Shown one piece after another: positions 32,701 to 42,120 of a stretch of DNA of 64,000 bases. This DNA comes from Sardina pilchardus. Lineage: Eukaryota; Chordata; Actinopteri; Clupeiformes; Clupeidae. The translations under genes were made by a program, and so were the position numbers. Location of the stretch: contig NC_085000.1 of assembly GCF_963854185.1 (NCBI RefSeq), forward strand, positions 24,179,046 through 24,243,045. The letters run 5' to 3'. Each line of letters opens with the position of its first letter. The stretch's first letter is position 1. The notes beneath the pieces were generated by a model. It worked only from the letters and a program-made list of their open reading frames with translations. It was not told where the DNA came from and did not search any database.

Positions 32701-34531
32701 TCATCACGATGATTTAATGTCTGTCACAGCCCCAGAGCTCCTGCAGCAGAAAACGTATGGTAAAGAGGTGGACCTCTGGGCCGTTGGAGTCATCGCTTTT
32801 ATTCTGTAAGTGACAGTAATGCACTCACTCATTCTTTCAGGGGAACATTGCTACACACATACTGCGGCTGCTGTAGTTCTGCCAATCTGTCCATTTGTCT
32901 GACTATCAGAGTCTCTCTGTCTAGTTATTTTTCCTCTTCTTCTTCTTCTTCTTCTGGTCCTCCTCCTCCTCCTCCTTCTTCTGGTCCTCCGCTTCCTCCT
33001 CCTCCTTGTCCTTCTTCTTCTGGTCCTCCTGCTCCTTCTTCCTCTAGTCCTCCTTCTTCTCCTCCTTCTTCTTCTGGTCCTCCTCTTTCTCCTCCTCCTC
33101 CTTCTTCTTCTAGTCATCCTCTTTCTCCTCTTTCTTCTTCTGGTCATCCTCTTCCTCCTTGTCCTTCTTCTGGTCCTCCAACTCCTCTTTCTTCGTCTAG
33201 TCGTCCTCCTCCTCCTCCTCCTCCTCCTCCTCCTCCATCTTCTTTTTCTTCTGGTCCTCCTCCTCCTCCTCCTTCTTTTTCTTCTGGTCATCCTCTTCCT
33301 CCACCTTCCTCTTCTCATTTTTCTTCTGGTCCTCCTCCTCCTCCTCCTTCTTTTTCTTCTGGTCATCCTCTTCCTCCTCCTTCCTCTTCTTCTTTTTCTT
33401 CTGGTCCTCCTCCTCCTTCTTTTTCTTCTGGTCATCCTCTTCCTCCTCCTTCCTCTTCTTCTTTTTCTTCGGGTCGTCCTCTTCCTCCTTCTCCTCCTTC
33501 TTCTTCTTCTGATCCTCCTCCTCCTAGTCCACCTTCTTATTTTTGGTTATCCTCCTCTTCCTCCTCCTCCTCCTCCTTTGTTTTCTTTGTCTGAGTCTTC
33601 GTTTATGATTCATTTAGTTTGTGATTCACAGACTCTGCGGATACCCGCCATTTTACGACGAGAACGACACACAGCTCTACAAGCAGATCATCAAGGCCGA
33701 GTATGAGTTTGACTCGCCATACTGGGATGAAATCTCTGCTTCAGGTACATCCAGCCTTTCACATACAGGAGCTCCAGGGCCATACTCGAGCACACCCCCG
33801 AGATATAAAGAATGAGAACAGCACAAGGACACATTTCTAAAGCATTTCAGAAAGACCATTTGGGTTGATGCTGTTGTAAGTGTTCTTTTTCCGAATGATT
33901 GCCAATTCATGTGTTTTTATCATGTTTTTTTTTTTTATTTCTCATTGTGTGTTTCTCTTCTGCTTCTACTCCTGCTGTCTTTGTGTGTTTATTCAGCGAA
34001 AGACTTCATAATGCACTTATTGCAGAAGGACCCGAAGAAGAGGTATAATTGTGAGGAAGCCTTGCAGCATCCTTGGTGAGTTTAAAAATAGGTTGAGGGC
34101 ATAACACTGGACAAAACATGAATAGGGTATGAATACTTTTTCCAGCAAAACACTTCAAATGTTGTGTAACAGTAAGTTGCCATGACCACATAATATCTCT
34201 TCAGTTTTTCACAAACTCTGAGTAGAAAAGCTGCTTTGCCCCTAACAACATGCTGTAAATTAATAAAAATACATTATGCCAACAGATGTTCCCTTTCTTA
34301 TTTATTTTTATATTGTCTTAATGAGGAAAGGAACAGCCCGTCTCCGCTTTGGTAATTGTACATTTAATGCTTAATTTCTTGAGAGATGATTATGCTAGTG
34401 TAGGGAAAGGCACATAAACCAGCCTCGAAGCTATGGGGAGCCTTCCTATATGATGCAGTTACTTAGCAGCAATTGTGCAAACTGGTGTGACTCAGTTCGT
34501 CATGCTGACATGTGTGTGCGTGTGCATGCGT

Positions 34532-34614
<83 letters not shown>

Positions 34615-35758
34615 CGTGTATGTGTTGATATCTGTGTGTTGTGTGTGTGTGTGTGTGATATGTCATGGCAGGATATCAGGAGGAGCTGCTCTGGAGAAAA
34701 ACATCCACGGGTCTGTCAGCGAACAGATTCAGAAGAACTTCGCCAAGAGCCATTGGAAGGTGAGATCACTGGTCGTCATGCAGGATGTGCTGAGGCTGAG
34801 CGTGTGACGGGCCCCAGATCCAGACATCTGCCCCTGGCACTGGCTGCTGCGCTCACACCCCCCACCCCCTGCCTGCCCGATCCTCACTGCATGTGCTTAA
34901 GCCCAGCCATTGCATTGCACAACATGAAGCTAAAACCATTTCTCTATGGTACTGTGTGATGTGCGTTTGACTTTTATTCCATGTATCTATAGATACAGTA
35001 AAATGGTTGCGAAAGGTGTAAGAGATAGAGACGTCAGTGGTTTAATTCCTTTCGGTAACACCTTCCTGAAACACGTTTGTACAGTGTGTTGCTATTTGGA
35101 ATTTTGACTTTGCACCTTGCTTATTAGTTACTGATAGAAAAAATAGTGTGCAGGCTCTCTCACTGAATGGGACAAGCACCAGGCAGAACATTATGTATGT
35201 AATTACTCTTGTTTGACTGTTCAGCCTATTCTGAAGTGATTTGAATTCTTAATGTTAGAATGAAGTCATTTTTAATGCAAAAAGGATTGATTGTGATCCT
35301 CCGGCTGACCTGTGAACAATAGTACAAACAGCATGTCTGAACATAACAAAAGGCAAAACAGAACAAATTCAAATTGAGTCATGGCTATTACTAGGTGATG
35401 CAAGGTGTACACATCAAAGCACTCTTTAGCCACATCTCTACTGTACATTTCTGTTGTTTAAAAGATTGTTATCTTGCGTTCACAGAGAGCGTTTAATGCG
35501 ACCATGGTGGTACGCCACCTCAGTAAGAAGGCCCATGGCTCCGAGGAGGATGGGGGACACTGCACCCCTGGAAAAGGTGAGAGGCGGATGTTTGTTTAGG
35601 TAGAAACACACTGATAGACCTTTTCTTTCATCAGGGAAAGTATTCCTCTCTGGGTTGTGCACCAAATATTGGACCATTCTGAGTATTTAAACCATACAAG
35701 TCGAACAAGACGAATTTTCCCTTGGGGATCAATAAAGTATCTATCTATCTATCTATCC

Positions 35759-35825
<67 letters not shown>

Positions 35826-37061
35826 ATACAGTACATACATCTGTTCAGAATGTGATAAGTTGGCTCCCAGTTTTTCAAAAATGTATGTTCTTTTCCCTAT
35901 GCAAACCAGAGTGGGCATGCACTTCAGTGCTATCTGCCATGGTTCTTGCAGTGTTGTGATTTGCGCAACGCCCTCCATTGATGAAGCATCCTTGATTACA
36001 ATGGTTCAGTTCAAAACCGTTGCGAAAAAGGCTTCAAGGCTCAAAGAATCTTGAATGAAACCAGTTCAAGAGCCTGTGCCCTGTTGGTTGAAAAGGACAT
36101 GCTTCATAATTTGATAGTCGGCAGAGTGGCCAGCAGGCTAGTACAAAAAAGTATGCCTAAAGGTACTGTATGCCAAGTCCAGGAAATAATGAACATTCTC
36201 CATGTACAGAAGCAATGCCTGTTCTTTGGAATAGAAAAAAAAAGACGTTTCTTTATGCTGCAAAAGGCTCTTTGACTCGTTGAAATGCCATGCAAGGAGC
36301 CAGCATCTAGGGTCATGAAACTTAAACCCTTAGCCTGGTGAACTACTTGAGATTCTATAGGTGCATCTCAAAATTCTGAATATCATGGAAAAGTCCATTG
36401 CTCTGCCCAGACAGAGAGATTAAAGGCTCAGGAAACGATTGCCGCGGTTTGTCTTAATTAACTGATTAGAGCTCATCTCAGGTCGACAGTTCTGTATAAT
36501 ACATTTTTTATTCTAATATTTTGAGATTCAAAATGTTTGATTTCCATTAGCCGTAATGATCGAAATTAGATTAATCAAGATTTAAACAAAAAAAGGCTTT
36601 CCACTTTATGTGTATTGAATCTGTAGCCTGACCACGGCTAAAGTTCGGCTGCACCCAGGCTATTGAATCGGGAGGCTTTTTTTAAATAACTTACAGGAAA
36701 AATGAACTTTCCCCTGATATTTTTTGAAATGATGTTTAAAAAAAAAAAAATGCACCTGCACAGATACAATTCAATGAAGATGATGCACCAAAGGTCTCTA
36801 CAGTGAAAGGTCTCGACAGAGTGGGATCACTAGAACCTTTCAGGGTTCCAGCAGATAGCTAGTTTTTTTTCTCTGCATGCAAAAACCTGGCAGTTGTTTG
36901 GAGCTCTCTAACCTCTCTCCGCTCTCTCCGACAGCTCTCCAGGCACCACCCGAGTGAGCCGCCGGCAGCCGCCGGTACCCAGCCAACTGGCCCCCAGGAC
37001 AGTCAGTATGTCAGTGCACGTTTCCTACAGTGGTCTCGGTATTCCCGGCCAGGTCTCCTGA
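29597..37061 (+). CDS. pnck: pnck (CaMKI-beta type kinase), whole coding gene, spliced
   Basis: This is a calcium/calmodulin-dependent Ser/Thr kinase of the CaMKI group, a cytosolic/nuclear protein activated by Ca2+/calmodulin and by CaMKK phosphorylation of the activation loop. Exons: 29597-29673, 30937-31068, 31273-31347, 31558-31696, 32219-32342, 32730-32805, 33632-33744, 33997-34075, 34672-34759, 35486-35576, and a last exon from 36935 or 36943. All junctions are GT-AG and phase-matched. The joined protein has GEGSFSEV (P-loop), VAVKC (ATP-binding Lys), HRDLKPEN, SDFGLSK, the activation-loop segment LSTACGTPAYVAPELL, and the C-terminal autoinhibitory/calmodulin-binding region (SVSEQIQKNFAKSHWKRAFN). 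Predicted length is 338 or 370 residues, normal for CaMKI. ELL.QK.YGK.VD.WA.GVI and HWKRAFNAT favour PNCK over CAMK1A/D/G. The divergent slc6a8 agrees. Confidence 0.85.
30937..31068 (+). CDS. pnck: pnck exon: P-loop and ATP-binding lysine
   Basis: The acceptor TGTCAG gives GEGSFSEVRVAQHRC across the junction, then RLVAVKCIRKRALKGKES and ENEITVLRK (alpha-C Glu). The donor is GTGAGT. Confidence 0.9.
31273..31347 (+). CDS. pnck: pnck exon: beta4-beta5
   Basis: The acceptor is CCTTTAG and the donor GTGAGT. It encodes HHENIVSLEETFETPTKLYL, then VMT, matching the CaMKI hinge region. Confidence 0.9.
31558..31696 (+). CDS. pnck: pnck exon: catalytic HRDLK
   Basis: The acceptor is CCTGTAG and the donor GTATGG. 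It encodes GGELLDRILEKGMYTERDAS through YLHQLGIVHRDLK and ends at a codon border, so HRDLKPEN is split between K and P. Confidence 0.95.
32219..32342 (+). CDS. pnck: pnck exon: DFG and activation loop
   Basis: The acceptor is GTCTTTAG and the donor GTAAGG. It encodes PENLLYETPTEDSKIVISDF, then GLSKMEDQGMLSTACGTPAY. Thr in STACGT is the site phosphorylated by CaMKK in this family. Confidence 0.95.
32730..32805 (+). CDS. pnck: pnck exon: APE motif and alpha-F
   Basis: The acceptor is CTGTCACAG and the donor GTAAGT. It encodes APELLQQKTYGKEVDLWAVG, then VIAFIL. Confidence 0.95.
32932..33593 (+). repeat. 660-bp polypyrimidine (TCC/TTC)n tract in a pnck intron
   Basis: The plus (sense) strand is almost only C and T, in degenerate units such as TCTTCTGGTCCTCCTCCTCC, and fills most of the 826-bp intron 32806-33631. 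A higher-order unit (TTTTTCTTCTGGTCATCCTC) recurs near 33280, 33350 and 33420. The open frames over it (Pro/Ser-rich on plus, Arg-rich on minus) are repeat artefacts. Confidence 0.95.
33632..33744 (+). CDS. pnck: pnck exon: C-lobe
   Basis: The acceptor GATTCACAG lies just after the polypyrimidine tract; the donor is GTACAT. It encodes LCGYPPFYDENDTQLYKQII, then KAEYEFDSPYWDEISAS. Confidence 0.95.
33997..34075 (+). CDS. pnck: pnck exon: end of kinase domain
   Basis: The acceptor is TTTATTCAG and the donor GTGAGT. It encodes AKDFIMHLLQKDPKKRYNCE, then EALQHPW. Confidence 0.95.
34505..34662 (+). repeat. (GT)n microsatellite beside a pnck 3' splice site
   Basis: GT runs with few interruptions end about 14 bp before the exon starting at 34672. 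Confidence 0.95.
34672..34759 (+). CDS. pnck: pnck exon: autoinhibitory and calmodulin-binding region
   Basis: The acceptor GTCATGGCAG is preceded directly by a long GT repeat and has no polypyrimidine tract; the donor is GTGAGA. It encodes ISGGAALEKNIHGSVSEQIQ, then KNFAKSHWK. It is 88 nt long, so skipping it would shift the frame. Confidence 0.92.
35486..35576 (+). CDS. pnck: pnck exon: end of calmodulin-binding region
   Basis: The acceptor is GCGTTCACAG and the donor GTGAGA. It encodes RAFNATMVVRHLSKKAHGSE, then EDGGHCTPGK, and ends in phase 1. Confidence 0.88.
35713..35826 (+). mobile_element. minimal LINE 3' tail leading into (ATCT)n
   Basis: TTTTCCCTTGGGGATCAATA then AAGTATC leads into about 20 ATCT units. 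The lead sequence is the same LINE terminus as at 4230-4265. It lies in the last pnck intron. Confidence 0.75.
36358..36540. repeat. dispersed repeat with GTGCATCTCAAAATTCTGAA start
   Basis: GTGCATCTCAAAATTCTGAA followed by TATCATGGAAAAGTCCATT resembles the end of a widely dispersed vertebrate DNA repeat. Only this part is seen, and no partner is in the window. Confidence 0.4.
36624..36662. mobile_element. 39-bp inverted-end insertion with 9-bp TSD (TAGCCTG family, copy 5)
   Basis: It starts TAGCCTGACCACGG and ends TGCACCCAGGCTA. The flanks are TTGAATCTG (36615-36623) and TTGAATCGG (36663-36671), eight of nine identical. It lies in the last pnck intron. At 39 bp it is nearly two bare ends. 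Confidence 0.6.
36935..37061 (+). CDS. pnck: pnck last coding exon (candidate; two acceptors)
   Basis: CTCTCTCCGACAG followed by CTCTCCAG offers acceptors ending at 36934 and 36942. In the phase set by the previous exon, the first gives ALQAPPE and a stop at 36955-36957. The second gives a 39-residue basic, Ser/Pro-rich tail (GTTRVSRRQPPVPSQLAPRT onward) and a stop at 37059-37061. The sequence cannot decide between them. Tails of CaMKI paralogues diverge, so homology gives little help. Confidence 0.5.
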
Positions 37062-40000
37062 CTACCAGCTGCTTTCCTTTCTACATCTTTGAGCTTGAGT
37101 TCTTTCAGTGCCTTTCCCTTGTACAATCTGCTGCTTATGCATGGGTTCTATGGATCATGTCCTTGTTTATGTTAAATATTATGTTATGTTGTTATGGTAG
37201 GGCTTCTGTGTGTGTTGGTGTAAAGATGACTTGCTCAATTGCAGCGTAATATCTTTGAAAGTACACTCAGCAAGTGTACAGTGAGCATCCATTTAGCTAA
37301 GTGACCTATTTTAGCAAGCGGGTATTTGTTTCCTAAAGCGCATGGCTAATATCACTGAATTGCCATTGTGAATGTTAGCAATTAATCTTTTCCCAGTGTA
37401 AGCAAGCACTGTATTTATACTGGATGGCAGATGTAGTATTGTTAGTACTGTAGGGTTGTGCGTATGGTCTGTATGATCAGGGCAATTTTTCATTTATTGA
37501 CTTTTTCATTTTGAATTGTCTTGTTAACCTATTGAATTAGTTTTGTTTCAATAATGAGTTGTTTGCTTGTTAATGTGTCTCAAGCATTGCAATTGTCAGA
37601 AGGCTAGCTGTACATGTTTCTAAATCTGTTTTGGACTAAGGTTTGCTTCAATATTTTCAGTTGATCAGATTCTGAGAACTGCCATGCAAACACATTGTAG
37701 CCTACATTGCTGGCACTGAAAAGGACAACTAGAGATGCTCTCATGCTATCTATAACTGCTTTTGAAATGTATTGGTTTGAATTTACCTATTCTCTTATTT
37801 TTTAAAGAGAATAAGAACTTGCATGTAATACAGTTGGAATGAAGAGATACATGGTGCTTGTAGCTCTAAAGGTGTAAGAGACCAGTGTGTTCCCGCCATA
37901 AACTCTTGGTGTTAACCAAGTCTTAATCTTTCCCTCTTTATTATATTGTTGTTTGTGATGTTACTGTAATGGTCACCTCCATACACTTGGAACAACTGAA
38001 CTGACATGACTTTAAGTCAACAGGGGGCGATATAACACACTTTTACTAGAACTCATGGCCTCACATCATAGCAAGCAGACGCTGTGCACCAAAACAACTC
38101 ACGTGGATTTCATAGGGGGAATAGCCCTGTCTTGCAGATAAATAGGCTCGTCTGAGCAAAAATTAGGTTACTGTGGTCCTAAACCAAACACAATAATTAC
38201 ATGGGAGAGGAAGGGAGGATGTGATCCTAGTTCCACAACAAAGGAATTCTGCTGCTCAGCCAGATAGTGTGTAACCTATTTGGGGAATGACAGGGAAATG
38301 ATGAATCGATTAGTTCTCACAAATGTCCCTAGAATAAATATGGTTGCTCATTATCTGGTAAAATACAGTTAATTTAAACTACTTTATATAATTAAGCCAT
38401 CGATGACGAAGCAGGGCATTTGATTTGAGGACTGAGAATTGGACTGACATTTGAAACTCATCCTGTCCATAATCTGCCCTGATCATTTTGGACAACAATG
38501 AATAATAAATTCCCCTTTTGACTTTGTCAGCAGCTAGACGATGCTGAGATTTAGGATTTAGTGTCCAACTCATCTCAAAGCAGCCTTACAGAGCTGGAGG
38601 ATAAGATGCTGAAATAAATACATTTGATATGATACAAAATGTGTTGGATGCAGCAGGAGTCATGGCTTTGGCGTCAGTGCAACAACACTGAATGTCGATG
38701 AACGTTGGTAAGCTGTTAGCCAGCAGCATGCCTGCCACATATGGCTCTCTCTCTCCATGGGCTGTTTGAAAGCTAAAGAGAAACTTCTGCTCATTCTGTC
38801 ATCACGTGGCCAATTTTATGTTTTGTTGCCTGGATACAAATGGTCGTTCAACTTATTTAAGTGAGGTGCATCTCACTCCTGTCACCTGGGCTGTGCTTTG
38901 TGCGCTAGATAGTCATCTCTGAGTGCTCTCCATGGCTGTCAGTCTGTGGCTGAAAATGATAGCACTGTGAGATCATATGGTTTAAAAGACAGCAAGATTG
39001 AAAGGTTGAGAAATCACTGTTTGAACACAGCAGTGTGGTATTTGTAAACCAGCAATCAGCACTCTGTTATCCATTGCTTACACTGCGATATAAACATGTT
39101 TATTACTGCATAGGTTCCCTGAGGTGAAAGCAATGTAGATAAACATGGCAAGATGTTAATTGACATGTTAGTGTGCCATATATAATAAACAATATCATAT
39201 AGAAGGTGTAATGAGATGAACAGGCTACATGTATGTTTACCGCCACGGGCCTACACATTCAACTACAGTCAGAAATAATTAGTTCAATGTTCTAGAAGGT
39301 TACCTCATGTAACCTCCAGATGCAGTAGAGGAGTCAAATACTTGTGTAGTACAGTTCTGAAGTAGACTGTTTCTCCATTGTTCTTTTGAAAAGACATTGT
39401 GTCAATCAGTGTCACTTGCATACAGTACAAAAAAACACAACACATACTTTAAAAAAAAGCTGCATGTAATATTCAAACGTATGGCAATAAACAAGCAGTA
39501 CTCCACTGTGACAGTTAGGCTCTTTCATCTTTCTCTGACTCCTCAATGAGAAGAGTCGAAGTCATTCTCGACTCCACCAGTTAATGTCACAGTTACTGTG
39601 ACACAGAACCAGAGTGTAACAGCACACATGAAAAGCTGTCATGCTCCACCGGGCATTGTGTCTAATGATTACATTATCGTCGTAATATTTAATTTAGAAA
39701 CCGTTTCAGTCTGAAGGCGCCTCGACAGTCACATACACGCTTAGGCGTAGAAGTGATGAGGACGGCCCTCTGAGTATGCTGTGATAATTTATTCTTACAG
39801 GTTAAACAACGGCACATTTGCATATGCTAACATACAAGACAATTGGAAGACACTTATGCAAAGAAGCAGGCCCTCAAATAGGCATCTTTGACAAATTAAA
39901 CAAAGAGCTCTCTTGGCAAACGGCGTGCGTGCACCTCAGGAGGAGAGCAAGAGGCATATGATCCTTGACAAGGAGGGCCATTCATCCCCGCCCTAAACTA

Positions 40001-41887
40001 ATGAGACAGGTCCTTGAAAGCTTTCCACTGTATGTGACTGTGAGCAAGAAGTGTCCCACTGACCGATGCTCTCAGAAATAAGTCATTTGGGCCAACAGGA
40101 TCGGCTGTTCCCAGACACTTTGTCAACTGGAAAAAAAAAACGGTCATCCATCTTGGTCCAAACACAAATAACATCAGATGATGTAAAACATCAGTAGATT
40201 AGGGGAAATCAGATATCATATGTAATATAGGAATACAGAAATACCCAATGTGCTATCGGAGTACTACTGTATATGAATACAGTACATAATACAGTACTAA
40301 TACTGTACATAATACAGAACTTGTTGTACAGTAGTTTCATATTTGAGGAGACTTGTGTTTTGTTGTACAGTAGTTTCATATTTGAGGAGAAATGTCACAA
40401 TGCACCTTGCTGAAGTGATGCTCTTGAGAGCGGCAGGCGTGAATAGAACTGGGGTTTGCCTGCCATTGCATCAAGAATCCCTGGGTGTGAATCAGCCATG
40501 CGGAAGCTATTTAGTGAACACCCAAAGCAATTACGTATTAAACAATCTTAAAGGCTCTGTGCTGGGCACTTAACCGTGTTGTCAAGACACTCCCAGGCAA
40601 AGGCAGGGACGCAGGGCCCCGATTGGTTGCATGGGCATCCAACTGACCAATGGAATCGCGCCCATCATGAAAAATGGCTGTGAATGTGGGCGCCCATCTC
40701 GGCGAGCCGTGGCTAGGCTAATGCAGGGACTAAATAACTAATGGGGAGGTGGAGTTTTAATCAGAAGACATGGGAATGATGAGATTGGGAATGGCAGGAC
40801 TTGGGAAAACATGACGCCTGACCTGGATATCATGCGACAGCTCCGGACAAGACAGGAGCCACCTCCATGTGCCCCGGTGGTGCACCTAAGGTGTGGGGGT
40901 AAGAGGAAAATGCATCATTCAACATTTACCCCAGATCCTGTTTGTTACCCCGGTCAAAAGTAAAACCTATTCCCTTTAGAAACAGCGATAAAATCAAAAG
41001 CAAAAGATGACTAATCTTTTGTAATCTCTGCTTACAGTAGACCCCAGCAATGAATACTTCTTTGCTGGAACCTTTTTAAGGATTATCTAGCAATTACTTT
41101 ATATTACCATTGTGATCTGTCTGCCAAATTCCCTTTATTGCCTACAGAGGGTTTTTAATTTTTGAAAAGGTTCAGTGAAAAAGCTTTAGCAAACTGTAGA
41201 ACCAGTGCCTCTCTGAAAATGAAGGGCTTCCTTGGATTCCTTGAGCCAGTCTCATACAACTGGCTCCAAAAAGCCTAACCAAGAACTGCGAGACAGACAA
41301 GCGACCACAATAGGACGATGCGGTGCGTCTGGCACGCTGTCCACACGTGATTGCACGTGTACGTTCCACTCCACCAACAGAACTGTGTTTACAACGAAGT
41401 TGGCTCATTTCCATAACGCAATCTGCTTCCCATCTGGCATAACTCATTTTAATTAAGACGGTGGTCCTCCTCTCCCACCCCGCCTTAAACGTGAGACAGA
41501 GAGGGAGATAACAGGTTTGAGGTATTTTGGTTTTCGAGGCATTTTTTTCTTGACAGACAGTGACAATGCTCCATGGCTGTCTTTTGCGCCGAGGTATGTT
41601 CTCTCCAACACCTGCTGGCACCCATCTCTCGTCTCTCTCTCTCTCTCTCTCTGTCTCTTTCTGTCTCTCCGGTTGGCAGTGTGTTGCCGCCTGCCACTCG
41701 GCCCGGCTCAGCTCTGCCCGGCCCAGCGGCCTCCTGCCGAGACGGGCAGGCGGGCGAGGGGAGCTCTGCCGAACGCTTGGCTACCCACCACCGCCACGGC
41801 CAGATGTTCAGGACATGACAGCAAGAGAGCAGAACAATGCATTAAAGACACGGGAATGGTGTGAAAACACTCCCACCCCCACCTCAG
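37062..41887. other. pnck 3' flank and intergenic, no gene seen
   Basis: The pnck 3' UTR must begin here; AATAAA words occur at about 38334 and 38614, but no poly(A) site can be fixed. The rest is mostly unique, repeat-poor sequence. A TTTGCATATGCTAA word at about 39818-39831 resembles a POU/octamer site. A direct repeat with TGTACAGTAGTTTCATATTT occurs near 40325 and 40363. Confidence 0.45.
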
Positions 41888-41953
41888 GCTCTCCCATCAG
41901 ACACACACACAGACACAGACACAGACACAGACACAGACACAGACACAGACACA

Positions 41954-42022
<69 letters not shown>

Positions 42023-42053
42023 AGACACAGACACAGACACAGACACAGACACA

Positions 42054-42120
<67 letters not shown>
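41888..42120. repeat. (CA)n/(CAGACA)n microsatellite
   Basis: (ACACAG)n at 41900-41955, (CA)n to 42015, (ACACAG)n again to 42055, then (CA)n to 42116. Confidence 0.98.

Noticed and set aside
32848..33594. 248-codon Pro/Ser-rich ORF (plus) and 194-codon Arg-rich ORF (minus)
   Set aside because: Both lie wholly over the polypyrimidine tract inside the pnck intron; the composition explains the open frames.
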